From assembly GCF_000021645.1 (NCBI RefSeq), contig NC_011661.1:218723-282722 (forward strand): DNA of 64,000 nucleotides, written 5' to 3'. How positions within the stretch are numbered: position 1 is the first letter of the stretch; each line of letters begins with the position of its first letter. Under the pieces are notes generated by a model. It was not told the origin of the DNA. It saw nothing but the letters and a program-made list of their open reading frames with translations, and did not search any database. Below, in pieces: positions 1 through 8,534 of this stretch. A program made the translations under genes and the position numbers. The DNA comes from Dictyoglomus turgidum DSM 6724. Lineage in GTDB: Bacteria; Dictyoglomota; Dictyoglomia; Dictyoglomales; Dictyoglomaceae.

Positions 1-534
1 TGGATTTGGGTAAAACCTGAGGTATTAAAATACTGGGATAGAGGTTTCAGAATACCTAAGATTGTGAAAGAAGTAGATCATATCATAAATGTAGCAGTAG
101 TAAAGACTCATTCTATAGCAGATTTTACCATGTCCTTAAAAAACTTCGTGGGTTTCATACATAGACAAGATAGGGTAATAATGCACAGTTCAAGATACCT
201 AAAAGAGATGATTGGAGAATTAAATATTGCCTTTAGTCCCTCCCTAAATATACTTGATGCCTCCAAGGTATTTGTAAGAGGAGGACCTGCAAAAGGAGAA
301 GAAAGGGAATTAGGAATGGTTATAGCATCCACTGATAGAATTGCTTGTGATATTACAGGCTTATCCCTATTGAAACTTCTTGGTACTACCCAAGAAATTC
401 AGAATAAAAATATGTGGGAACATCCTCAGATAAAAAGAGCCATAGAACTCGGTATAGGAATAAACAATCCTGATTTAATCAATTTGAAGACTTCTAATGT
501 GGATAGAGAAAAATTACTGATAAGAATAAAATAA
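1..534 (+). CDS. DUF362 domain protein, C-terminal part (5' end outside window)
   Basis: The reading frame is open from base 1 and ends at a TAA at 532-534, so the N-terminus lies upstream of the window. The visible part reads WIWVKPEVL..., then VVKTHSIADFTMSLKNFVG, the conserved block of DUF362 proteins (K-T-H followed by a T-x-S-L-K-N-x-x-G pattern). Many family members carry ferredoxin-like 4Fe-4S motifs, but none is visible in this fragment. The molecular function of the family is not settled. The gene is followed by a 53-base gap and then the GH20 gene on the same strand, so the two could be co-transcribed. Confidence 0.75.
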   Translation, partial: WIWVKPEVLKYWDRGFRIPKIVKEVDHIINVAVVKTHSIADFTMSLKNFVGFIHRQDRVIMHSSRYLKEMIGELNIAFSPSLNILDASKVFVRGGPAKGEERELGMVIASTDRIACDITGLSLLKLLGTTQEIQNKNMWEHPQIKRAIELGIGINNPDLINLKTSNVDREKLLIRIK

Positions 535-587
535 CATGCTATAATAGTAAACTAAGATTACTATTTAAAGGGGGTCTATGGCAGATT

Positions 588-2303
588 ATGGAAAAAATAT
601 TTATTGTTCCGGAGCCAAAAAGGTTAGAATTTATGGGAAAATGGCTTGAGTTTAAGGGCTTTGAAAACTTTCCAGAATTTTTATCTCAAGAATTTCACAT
701 CCCTAAAGGAAGCTTAAGAATAAGAAAAATTGAAAAAAAAGGAAATGGAATAGAAATCAAAGAAGATGAGGTAATAATATGGGGAGACGAAAATATAGCT
801 TATGCTACTATTCTTCAACTTCTAATGCAAAATCCCAACAAGCTTCCTAAGGTAATAATAGAAGAAGAATTTTCCTTTAAATTTCGTGGCTATCATTTAG
901 ATATTGCCAGGGGTGGAGTTCCTCACTTAAGAGAATTCAAAAGAATCTTAAAGTGGCTTTTTATTCTAAAATACAACTACTTCGCCATTTATTTTGAAGA
1001 TCTCTTTCCTTGGAAAAAATATCCTGAGATAGGGGCCCTAAGGGGAAGACTTACAGAAGAGGAAATAAGAGAAATCATTAACTATGGAAGAAGGTTAAAC
1101 ATAGAAGTATTTCCTTCCCTTGAGCTCTGTGGACATATGGAAAATATATTAGTACTCCCTAATTTTATGAAATTTAGTGAATGGCACAGACCCGATGAAG
1201 GCTGTATAGATGTATCCAATGATGAGGCAAGAAAATTTACCTATGAACTCTTAGAAGAAGTAATAAACTTTTTCCCATCAAAATATGTCCATATAGGTGG
1301 CGATGAAACCTGGGCACTTGGAAGAGGAAGAAGTCTTGACAAAGAAGGAATATTCAAGGGACCAGAGCTTTTTGAGATGTATCACAGAAATTTAATCTAT
1401 AAGGTGAAAGAGAGTGGAAAAATCCCTATGGTATGGGGAGATATGCTAACAGGTATGTATTTAAGAGAAGAGGAAAAAGAAAGATGGAGAATTGTTTTAG
1501 AAAGTAATATTTGGGATGAAACGGTAATAGCAAATTGGGATTATACTCACCTTCCTCAAGACCATTTCCAAAATAAAATAAATATGTTTGGAAAGAGAAA
1601 AGAAAAAGAGCTTGCATGTCCAGGACTTTCCAATTGGAATAGATTTTATCCTAACTTTGACATTGCTCTTACCAATATTACTAACTTCTTGATCCCTGCA
1701 AGAAAAGAGAAACTTCTTGGTTTTCTACTTACTTCTTGGGGAGATGATGGAGCAGAATGTTTATACTCCTTCTTAGATCCTCTTATCCTTGCCACCATGG
1801 AGATCGCAGAGGGTAATGGAAATTGGGAAGAAAAATGGCTTGCACTGAAAAGAGAAGATAAAGAAGTTCTTGAAGTAAGAAAAACTTTAGGGCAAAATGA
1901 TATAGCAGAAACCATTAAGCATGTGTTTCTTGGAGATCAAATATATAGATATGCTACTGAAATATTAAAAGACAAAGAAAGAAAATCCACTGGAGATTTT
2001 TGGGCTGACTATTACTTGGGAATAACAAGTCTTCTTTCTAATAAGGAAAAACTAAAGGATAAATATGAAGAGGTTTTGAATGCCGTCTCTCATGTAAATC
2101 TACCTGAAGATTTATCCCTTATAAGAGATATGCTAAAGATCTCCCTAAATAGAGTTAAGGGAAGATTAAAATTTTCTGATTTTATAAGTTTTGGCAATAA
2201 GTATGCAGAGCTTTGGCTTTCTGAAAGAAAGAAGGAGAATCTTGAAAAGGTAATCAATAAAATCTATGGGGCAGGAGGAAGAGCAGACTTAGAAATCTAT
2301 TAA
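588..2303 (+). CDS. Glycoside hydrolase family 20-like beta-N-acetylhexosaminidase
   Basis: A 571-residue protein with a poorly conserved first ~95 residues (the usual N-terminal GH20b-type domain) and a TIM-barrel catalytic domain from about residue 97 (FRGYHLDIARGG). The GH20 catalytic pair is plain: HIGGDETW at residues 235-242, so D239 polarises the substrate acetamido group and E240 is the acid. There is no signal peptide, so it should act on imported oligosaccharides in the cytoplasm. It faces nagA and a SIS gene across a 3-base gap, which fits release of GlcNAc from chitin-like or glycoconjugate substrates. The ATG at 588 is 13 bases after a GGGGG (570-574). An earlier out-of-frame ATG at 578 gives only a ~22-codon ORF. 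The C-terminal ~170 residues are helical and extend past the barrel. Confidence 0.85.
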   Translation: MEKIFIVPEPKRLEFMGKWLEFKGFENFPEFLSQEFHIPKGSLRIRKIEKKGNGIEIKEDEVIIWGDENIAYATILQLLMQNPNKLPKVIIEEEFSFKFRGYHLDIARGGVPHLREFKRILKWLFILKYNYFAIYFEDLFPWKKYPEIGALRGRLTEEEIREIINYGRRLNIEVFPSLELCGHMENILVLPNFMKFSEWHRPDEGCIDVSNDEARKFTYELLEEVINFFPSKYVHIGGDETWALGRGRSLDKEGIFKGPELFEMYHRNLIYKVKESGKIPMVWGDMLTGMYLREEEKERWRIVLESNIWDETVIANWDYTHLPQDHFQNKINMFGKRKEKELACPGLSNWNRFYPNFDIALTNITNFLIPARKEKLLGFLLTSWGDDGAECLYSFLDPLILATMEIAEGNGNWEEKWLALKREDKEVLEVRKTLGQNDIAETIKHVFLGDQIYRYATEILKDKERKSTGDFWADYYLGITSLLSNKEKLKDKYEEVLNAVSHVNLPEDLSLIRDMLKISLNRVKGRLKFSDFISFGNKYAELWLSERKKENLEKVINKIYGAGGRADLEIY

Positions 2304-2306
2304 AAT

Positions 2307-3449
2307 TTAGGGGGAGAAGACCTTCTTCCCCTCCACCATAGTCATTTTTATATTAAAACCTTCATCAAAAACAGTAATATCAGCATCCTTTCCTACCTCT
2401 ATACTACCTTTCCTATTCTCCAATCCAAGAAGCCTTGCAGGAGAATAGGAAGCCATATAAACAGCATCTATAATATTTACTCCAGCCATCTGTATAATAT
2501 TTCTTATCGCTTTATCCATAGTAAGGGTACTTCCCGCAAGAGAACCAGACTCAAGAACTGCCCTTCCATTCTTAACAATCACCCTTTGATTTGAAAGTCT
2601 ATACTCTCCATCTTCAAGTCCTGTGGCCATTATAGCATCTGTAATAAGCAAAACTTTATACCTCGGCTTCAATTTAACTACCATTTTTAAAATCACATCA
2701 GACAAATGATAACCATCAGCAATAACCTCCACGCTCACATGGTCATTAACCAGGGCGTAGCCGACAATTCCAGGTTCCCTATGATGAAGAGGTCTCATAC
2801 CATTAAAAAGATGAGTAATATGAGAAACTCCATTTAAAGCTGCATCTCTCATTAAATCATAGGAGGCATCAGTATGACCTGCAGAAACAATCACATTTCT
2901 TTCTTTAAGATATTTTATTACTTTAAATTCATCATCTATCTCAGGAGCAATGGTCATAACTCTCAAATAAGGAGAGTATAGTTTCTCTAAAATATTAATA
3001 TCGGGCTTTATAATATACTCTTCAGGTTGGGCTCCTTTATATTTAGAGTTCAAAAAAGGACCTTCTAAGTGTATCCCCAAAGCCTTCCCACCATTTTTCT
3101 GATTCCTTATGTACTTCTCTAACTTTTTAACAGCCTCTCTCATATCCTTTATAGGAGCGGTCACTATGGTAGGAAGAAATCCTACCACTCCTTTTGATGC
3201 TAAAAAAATAGCTATTTTTTCTATCTCTTCATACTCACAATCCAAAAAATCTCCTCCAAAAGCTCCATGGATATGAATATCAATAAAACCAGGAGAGATG
3301 TAAAAATCACTAAAGTCATAATCTATATTATCTATCTTACTTTCTTTTTTTTCCCCAATATAAACTATCTTTCCATTTTCAATCTTCAAAACTCCATCTT
3401 CAAAAATTCTATCCTTTAATATTATTTTTCCCAAAATATTTACTCCCAT
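2307..3449 (-). CDS. nagA: N-acetylglucosamine-6-phosphate deacetylase
   Basis: 380 residues, the usual NagA length, in the amidohydrolase superfamily. The metal-binding H-x-H appears as GFIDIHIHGAFGGDF, then HLEGPFLN (the catalytic-site EGP motif), GHTDAS, HITHLFNGM and the catalytic aspartate in LITDAIMATGL. It converts GlcNAc-6-phosphate to glucosamine-6-phosphate and acetate in the cytoplasm. It lies directly downstream of the SIS gene (1-base gap), so the two share a transcript. It converges on the GH20 gene with a 3-base gap. A GC-rich hairpin inside the last codons (about 2310-2334) may help stop transcription from both sides. Confidence 0.92.
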   Translation of the reverse strand: MGVNILGKIILKDRIFEDGVLKIENGKIVYIGEKKESKIDNIDYDFSDFYISPGFIDIHIHGAFGGDFLDCEYEEIEKIAIFLASKGVVGFLPTIVTAPIKDMREAVKKLEKYIRNQKNGGKALGIHLEGPFLNSKYKGAQPEEYIIKPDINILEKLYSPYLRVMTIAPEIDDEFKVIKYLKERNVIVSAGHTDASYDLMRDAALNGVSHITHLFNGMRPLHHREPGIVGYALVNDHVSVEVIADGYHLSDVILKMVVKLKPRYKVLLITDAIMATGLEDGEYRLSNQRVIVKNGRAVLESGSLAGSTLTMDKAIRNIIQMAGVNIIDAVYMASYSPARLLGLENRKGSIEVGKDADITVFDEGFNIKMTMVEGKKVFSP

Positions 3450-4172
3450 TTAAAACCCCCTAATTTTTTCTTTATAAATGTCTATTAACTTCTTATTAAT
3501 CTCCTTATTTTTCTCATTGATAGGAAGCCTAAAAACAGGAGGGATGATACCTATCTCCTCAATTTTGTAAATTACCTCAACAAGAATATCATTGATTACC
3601 AAAAGAGGGAGTAAAACTCCCAAATTCCCCACTCTCACATCCTTATTTTCCTTTAAAGACAGTAAAAGTTCATCGGAAGGACCAGGAAGTAAAACAGCAA
3701 GATCCACAAGATCCTTTAAATTTTTCTTAGAGGAATGCTTTGAAGGTTTTATTGAATTCTCCCTATTAATAAATCCAATAGTAAAAATCCCCTTTTTCTT
3801 TGCCTCAAGACAAGCATCAATGGCAATAAAATCCCTTCCAGTATAAGAAATTATATAGAGAATATCACTTTCCTTTATATTCTCGTTAGATATCAAGTTT
3901 TTTCCATAGTCTTCAATCTTTTCAAGATAATTAGCCTTATAAATATTTTCAGGATATAAAGTGGAAATATCTAAAATAGGATTTATGCAAGATAAAACTC
4001 CAGGTTTAAAAAATAACTCCATAGGTATAGCATTATAGTGTCCATAACCCAAAATATGTATTATTCCTCCATTCCTAATAACATCAACAGTTTTATCTAT
4101 CACCTTATGAAAACTTTCTTCTTCCTTTTCCAGCTCTTCTAAGAGCACTATCATACTCTTTAGGTATCTCAT
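3450..4172 (-). CDS. SIS-domain phosphosugar-binding protein (UPF0309-like)
   Basis: 240 residues. The N-terminal half reads GGIIHILGYGHYNAIPMELFFKPG, the pattern of the UPF0309 branch of SIS (sugar isomerase) proteins, and ILYIISYTGRDFIAIDACLEAKKKG is the second conserved SIS strand-turn-helix. Related proteins bind or isomerise aldose/ketose phosphates. Co-transcription with nagA suggests an amino-sugar phosphate ligand, but the reaction cannot be read from the sequence. The start codon is only 6 bases downstream of an extended -10 box, so the operon mRNA is probably leaderless. Confidence 0.75.
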   Translation of the reverse strand: MRYLKSMIVLLEELEKEEESFHKVIDKTVDVIRNGGIIHILGYGHYNAIPMELFFKPGVLSCINPILDISTLYPENIYKANYLEKIEDYGKNLISNENIKESDILYIISYTGRDFIAIDACLEAKKKGIFTIGFINRENSIKPSKHSSKKNLKDLVDLAVLLPGPSDELLLSLKENKDVRVGNLGVLLPLLVINDILVEVIYKIEEIGIIPPVFRLPINEKNKEINKKLIDIYKEKIRGF

Positions 4173-4178
4173 AGAATT

Positions 4179-4187
4179 ATTATATCA
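4179..4187 (-). promoter_or_regulatory. Extended -10 promoter of the SIS-nagA operon, leaderless
   Basis: On the minus strand the sequence reads TGATATAAT, a perfect extended -10, ending 6 bases before the ATG at 4172. Transcription should start at or within a base or two of the A of the ATG. The box overlaps the stop codon of the upstream gene (ending at 4180), so this operon has its own promoter. Confidence 0.7.
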
Positions 4188-5826
4188 CCATTTGGTCAAG
4201 TAAATTTATTAACTTTCTTCTTTGGAGTCTTTTATCAAAGTAATAGATAGAAAGAATTAAAGGAGTCTTTTTTACACGGTAATACTTTAAAAATTTTTCT
4301 GGAATACACTTAGATTCAGGAGTTGTTTCCCACTTTAAGTCGTACCTTACATAATTTCTTACAAAAACATCTATCATATTTCTTTCTTTCTCCTTTAAAG
4401 AAATGTATTTATTTATAAACTTCATTCTTTTACCTTTAGGAAGAGTATTGATGAATTTAAGAGCCAAACACTTTCTTGCCTCTACCACAGGATCCGATGA
4501 AAAAATTTTATTTATAAAATCCATAAGGTACAAATCTTTATCCACTTTTTTTAAGAATTCATCAAAATCTTCCCTTATAGCTCTTATTAATTTTTCTAAG
4601 TTCTTATCTCTCTTGAAATAATCCCTATTAATAAGGCTCATATAAGTAGTGACAAAGTTAATTATCCTTTCTTCAAGGAAGAGTTTAATAAAATTTTCTC
4701 TATTTTTCTCAAAATACTCTCTTTTTATTTTTTCCTTTAAAAACTCATTTAGTATGGGAAAGGGAGCCTCAAAAGGATCCACCCCCATATATTTATCTAA
4801 AATCTTCCTTATAGTCATACCTTTTACCCTTAGGGTCCATCCCTTAAGAAGGGTTGAAAGATTTGTCTTAGTAATCTTCAATTCTTCAGAAAGCACACTT
4901 AAATTTTTATCTTTAAAGAGTCTTTTCAAATAATCCCTCAGTTCATAATTGTTCTCATAGATATCTAAATCCAAATTTAATTTTCTTTTTTCAAAAAACT
5001 CTTTAAGTTCCTTATAGTGCTCCTTTGTCCCCCATCCCTTTCCTTCAGGAAGTTTTTCATAAAGATGAAGAATAACTTCTCCCATCTCAAAAATATCACT
5101 CTGCCTTAACTTTCTCTGAATATGGAAAAGGGTATCAAGAGCAAAAAAACCACTCTCCAAGTTTTCCCGGAAATATCCCCAATAATAAACTGCGTCTTTT
5201 GCAAGTTTTAAAGCCAATAAAGGATGTTTATCTTTCAAATACCAAGCTGAATTATTCAAACAATAAATCAAACCCGTAGGATGAGGTATATCTTTTGCTA
5301 TCTTTATGCCCTGAAAATACCCTTTGATTGCTCTTTTTAAATTTCCCCTTTTTGCCTCTTCGTTTGCCCTATTAAAAAGTATAAATAAATAGGTGGACTC
5401 ATCTTCTATATAATCTTTACTCCATAATCTTAACTTTGAAACCCCTCTTTGAGAGAATTTAGTTATAAAATAATCCCAAAGAGTAGGTGCAATAATCTTT
5501 CTTGCAAGAAGAGGGATTTTAAAGAAGTCTTTTCTAAGTTCCTCAAAGATTATATCTGCTGATGGTTCTTTGAGGAATTTTAAAAAAGCCAATTTGTCTG
5601 CTAATAATAAAAAATAAAGAGTTAAATTATTTATTTCCCTCTTTTGAATTCTATCAATTATAGCTAACCCTTTCTCCCAGCTTCCCATCCACTTATACCT
5701 TTGAGCAATAAAATAATAATACCATTCCTCTGGTAACTCTTCTTCTAAAATCAGATTCAAAAATGGCTTAGAAAAGTTACCATATTTAAATAAAATATAG
5801 GCAATGACAGGCACCTTTTTATACAT
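4180..5826 (-). CDS. Helical-repeat (TPR-like) protein with internal helix-turn-helix, putative regulator
   Basis: 548 residues, no signal peptide or membrane segment. The first ~280 residues look like degenerate TPR/alpha-solenoid repeats (for example a segment containing RANEEAKRGNLKRAIKGYF, and later NNSAWYLKDKHPLLALKLAKDA). At about residues 306-345 there is an HTH-like stretch: LSVLSEELKITKTNLSTLL followed by a basic linker. The remainder is highly charged and helical. I do not recognise a named family. TPR plus HTH is the architecture of peptide-sensing RRNPP regulators, although there the HTH is N-terminal. The gene is divergent from a gene for a 46-residue secreted peptide (6015-6155). 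Confidence 0.6.
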   Translation of the reverse strand: MYKKVPVIAYILFKYGNFSKPFLNLILEEELPEEWYYYFIAQRYKWMGSWEKGLAIIDRIQKREINNLTLYFLLLADKLAFLKFLKEPSADIIFEELRKDFFKIPLLARKIIAPTLWDYFITKFSQRGVSKLRLWSKDYIEDESTYLFILFNRANEEAKRGNLKRAIKGYFQGIKIAKDIPHPTGLIYCLNNSAWYLKDKHPLLALKLAKDAVYYWGYFRENLESGFFALDTLFHIQRKLRQSDIFEMGEVILHLYEKLPEGKGWGTKEHYKELKEFFEKRKLNLDLDIYENNYELRDYLKRLFKDKNLSVLSEELKITKTNLSTLLKGWTLRVKGMTIRKILDKYMGVDPFEAPFPILNEFLKEKIKREYFEKNRENFIKLFLEERIINFVTTYMSLINRDYFKRDKNLEKLIRAIREDFDEFLKKVDKDLYLMDFINKIFSSDPVVEARKCLALKFINTLPKGKRMKFINKYISLKEKERNMIDVFVRNYVRYDLKWETTPESKCIPEKFLKYYRVKKTPLILSIYYFDKRLQRRKLINLLDQMVI

Positions 5827-5837
5827 AATTTAAATTT

Positions 5838-5843
5838 ATTATA
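5838..5843 (-). promoter_or_regulatory. -10 box of the helical-repeat regulator gene
   Basis: Minus-strand TATAAT ending 11 bases before the ATG at 5826. The expected transcription start is about 5 bases upstream of the start codon, with no room for a Shine-Dalgarno sequence. Confidence 0.5.
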
Positions 5844-5944
5844 TCAGAAATAACTGTAAAAACCTCTAAATCCTAATTTTCTCTTTATAGACATTTTTAG
5901 CTGCTACAAACACTTTAAAAATAAAGATTTTTAAAGACTACATG

Positions 5945-5974
5945 ATTTGATTATCAAATGTAATCTTTTATATT
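5945..5974 (+). promoter_or_regulatory. Promoter with overlapping 15-bp palindrome, small peptide gene
   Basis: TTGATT (5947-5952) and TATATT (5969-5974) are separated by 16 bases, a good vegetative promoter. A perfect palindrome, ATTTGAT-T-ATCAAAT (5945-5959), covers the -35 and the start of the spacer, where a repressor would block polymerase. The palindrome sits in the 188-base divergent intergenic region shared with the helical-repeat regulator gene. Confidence 0.55.
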
Positions 5975-6014
5975 AAAAATCAAAAGAACATTTGGAAGAG
6001 GAGGTAGCTAAAAA

Positions 6015-6155
6015 ATGAAGAAGATAATTGCAATTGTTATAATAGCTCTTTTAACCTTATTAAATATTGTGTTAGCAGATGAAGCTCCTGGTGGAAATCA
6101 GACATTTAGCTCTAAACCCCCAATAGAAGTTGTATTAGAGGTATCTTCCAAGTAA
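6015..6155 (+). CDS. Small secreted peptide, 46 residues
   Basis: ATG at 6015 is preceded by a strong Shine-Dalgarno sequence, GAGGAGG (5998-6004). The product begins with a signal-peptide-like segment (MKKIIAIVIIALL..., cleavage expected after ...NIVLA at residue 21). A mature peptide of about 25 residues follows: DEAPGGNQTFSS then KPPIEVVLEVSSK. The gene has its own promoter upstream and a strong intrinsic terminator 10 bases after its stop, so it is a complete, separately controlled unit. I do not recognise the family. It could be a secreted signal, a small envelope protein or a bacteriocin-like peptide; no cysteines are present. Confidence 0.7.
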   Translation: MKKIIAIVIIALLTLLNIVLADEAPGGNQTFSSKPPIEVVLEVSSK

Positions 6156-6165
6156 GCTTGAGGGG

Positions 6166-6200
6166 GGAGGGGGCCCGAAGAAGGGTTCCTCTCCTTTTTT
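6166..6200 (+). terminator. Intrinsic terminator after the small peptide gene
   Basis: GGAGGGGGCCC (6166-6176) pairs with GGGTTCCTCTCC (6183-6194) through G-C and G-U pairs with one bulge, across a GAAGAA loop, and is followed by T6. It is one of the strongest terminators in the window, and it isolates the peptide gene from the HD-GYP gene downstream. Confidence 0.85.
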
Positions 6201-6205
6201 ATTTT

Positions 6206-6214
6206 TGTTAAAAT
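6206..6214 (+). promoter_or_regulatory. Extended -10 promoter of the SBP/HD-GYP gene, leaderless
   Basis: TGTTAAAAT ends 7 bases before the ATG at 6222. No Shine-Dalgarno sequence is present between them, so the transcript should start at or very near the start codon. Confidence 0.6.
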
Positions 6215-6221
6215 AAAATTC

Positions 6222-8534
6222 ATGAAGAAACTATTTTCAATAATATTAATAATAATTCTAATTACACCCTTCTCCTTAGGTGAAAAGAAAGAAAGCCTTA
6301 CTTTTGCAGGCGATTTTAACTTACCTCCTATAGAGTATTTGGATTCGCAGGGAAATCCTAAAGGTTTTGCAGTGGATATTGTTAATGAACTTTCCAAAAA
6401 AATAAATAAAACCATTGAGATAAAGCTTGTCCCATGGGAAAAAGCAGTAGAGCTCTTAAACACAGGTAAAGTAGACGGAATAGAATTTATGAGAATCACA
6501 GAAGAAAGAAAGAAGAGATATGATTTTGTACCATACTTAGAAAGCTTTAGTGTAATTATCGTACCCATTGGTTCCCCCATAAATAATTTTATGGACCTAA
6601 AGAAGAAAAAAGTAGGAGTATTTAACCTTGATGTGGCCCATATCTTCTTAAAAGATATTACTCAAACTATCCCTTATGAGTCATCAAAAGACGTACTTTT
6701 AGGAATTTTAAGGAAAGATGTAGATGCTGGAGTCATTAACTATTATGCAGCTAAATGGCTTATTACTCAAAATAACTGGAACGATAAACTTAAAATCCTC
6801 CCTGACAAATTATTTACCAATTACTCTGGAATTGCTCTTCCTAAAGGAAGCCCATATTTCCTAACCATTAAAAAGGCAATTGATGAGATAATAAAATCCC
6901 CAAAGTACATTGACCTTTTGCAAAAATGGTTTGGCGAAGAAATTCTTTTAAGACTTGAAATAAAGAAGAAAGAAAGTCAAACTCAAGGGCTTTTAATTCT
7001 TTTTTCTCTTTTAGCTTTTGTCTTCCTTTGGATCCTTGGAAGTAGAAGATATTTAAAGAAAGAGGTTGAAAGACAAACTAAAGAGATAAGAACACTTCTT
7101 GAAGAAAATAAAAGAAAGTATGAAGAATTGATTATAGGGTATGAATTCTTGAGAGATATATCTAACAAGAATATTGAGGATGTAGAGAGAATTTTTTATG
7201 AAAAATTAAAGGATCTTTTTCCTGAAAATGATATAAAAATATTAAAAAGATTAAACAATGAATTTCTGACTTTATACCCTAAGCAAGATTCTCTAAAAAT
7301 AAAAATTGAAGACTTAGAAAAGTCAACTCCAAATAATGTATATACTATTATAGAAAACAAAATTCAATATGCTATCTGTTATGAGAAAGAAATTCCCCAA
7401 GGAATTTTTGACCTCCTCTTAGAAGAGTTTAAGCATACTGTTGAAGATATAAACCTAAAAAAGAGGTTAAAGAAAGAAAAGGAAATATCAGAAATCATTG
7501 ATCTCTTCTCAGAGAAAATTGAAAAAAACCTATTCCTTGAAAGCATATTAAGAAGAACTTTAAACATATTAGATGCTGACGCAGGATCAATTATGGCTTA
7601 TGATGAGGATGAAAATACTCTAAAAATCTTTGCAAGTTGTGGGATTCCTAAGGAAGTAGTAGAAAATACAGTACTAAGAATGGGAGAGGGTATAGCTGGT
7701 TGGGTAGCCCAACATAGAGAGCCTTTAATCCTTGAGGACGCTTACAAAGATAGCAGATTCTTAATAATTGAACCTCGGTTTAATATAAAATCCTCCATAT
7801 GTTATCCATTAATTCACAATGACAAATTGGTAGGAGTTTTAAATATAAACAGTCTAAGAGAATCTAAAAAATTTGATCAAAGGGATTTAGAAATTGTAGA
7901 AAAAATAAGTCCTGTTCTTTCTTCTTTACTTTATAAAGAAGATTTAGAAAACAGAATATATAGATTAAACAGAGAATCATTAATTGTACTTGTAGAGATG
8001 ATTGACGCAAGAGATCCCTACACAGGAGGACATTCCCGAGAAGTGAGAAATATTGCTGTAAACTTTGGGAAATACATAGGTTTAAATGATGAAGAACTAA
8101 GAATATTAGAGTATGCTGGACATCTACATGATATTGGTAAAATAAAAGTTCCTGATTATATTTTGAAAAAACCTGGAAAACTTTCCGATGAAGAGTATAT
8201 GATTATGAAAATGCATCCCGTATGGGGAGAAGAGATTCTTCAAAACGTCTCTGCCTTTAGAGAGATTGGAAAGCTAATAAGACATCACCATGAAAGATGG
8301 GATGGAAAAGGGTATCCTGATGGAATTTCAGGAGAAGATATACCTTTTTATTCCCGAATTCTTACCCTTGCTGATAGTTTTCAAGCTATGACTGCTTATA
8401 GACCTTATAAAAAGAGGTTAACTATTGATGAGGCTATAGAAGAGATAAAAAGATGTAAAGGTTCCCAGTTTGATCCATACCTTTCTGATTATTTTATTGA
8501 GATGATCTTAATGAGCAAAGTAAGATTTAGCTAA
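6222..8534 (+). CDS. Membrane sensor: periplasmic solute-binding domain - GAF - HD-GYP phosphodiesterase
   Basis: 770 residues. A signal segment (residues 1-20) is followed by a family 3 solute-binding domain to about residue 245 (LPPIEYLDSQGNPKGFAVDI, then VDGIEFMRITEERKKRYDF). Next come one transmembrane helix (~256-275), a coiled-coil linker, a GAF domain (~430-565, containing LDADAGSIMAYDED and RMGEGIAGWVAQ) and a C-terminal HD-GYP domain. The HD-GYP metal and signature residues are intact: HLHDIGKIKVPDYIL and HHHERWDGKGYPDG. HD-GYP enzymes hydrolyse cyclic di-GMP. The layout suggests that an external amino-acid-like ligand controls second-messenger breakdown. The start is leaderless, and the last 8 bases overlap the opposing gene. 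Confidence 0.88.
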   Translation: MKKLFSIILIIILITPFSLGEKKESLTFAGDFNLPPIEYLDSQGNPKGFAVDIVNELSKKINKTIEIKLVPWEKAVELLNTGKVDGIEFMRITEERKKRYDFVPYLESFSVIIVPIGSPINNFMDLKKKKVGVFNLDVAHIFLKDITQTIPYESSKDVLLGILRKDVDAGVINYYAAKWLITQNNWNDKLKILPDKLFTNYSGIALPKGSPYFLTIKKAIDEIIKSPKYIDLLQKWFGEEILLRLEIKKKESQTQGLLILFSLLAFVFLWILGSRRYLKKEVERQTKEIRTLLEENKRKYEELIIGYEFLRDISNKNIEDVERIFYEKLKDLFPENDIKILKRLNNEFLTLYPKQDSLKIKIEDLEKSTPNNVYTIIENKIQYAICYEKEIPQGIFDLLLEEFKHTVEDINLKKRLKKEKEISEIIDLFSEKIEKNLFLESILRRTLNILDADAGSIMAYDEDENTLKIFASCGIPKEVVENTVLRMGEGIAGWVAQHREPLILEDAYKDSRFLIIEPRFNIKSSICYPLIHNDKLVGVLNINSLRESKKFDQRDLEIVEKISPVLSSLLYKEDLENRIYRLNRESLIVLVEMIDARDPYTGGHSREVRNIAVNFGKYIGLNDEELRILEYAGHLHDIGKIKVPDYILKKPGKLSDEEYMIMKMHPVWGEEILQNVSAFREIGKLIRHHHERWDGKGYPDGISGEDIPFYSRILTLADSFQAMTAYRPYKKRLTIDEAIEEIKRCKGSQFDPYLSDYFIEMILMSKVRFS

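Noticed and set aside
578-645. Upstream ATG at 578 with nearby GGGGG as a leader peptide
   Set aside because: Only ~22 codons, poor spacing from the G-run and no attenuator structure; more likely incidental.
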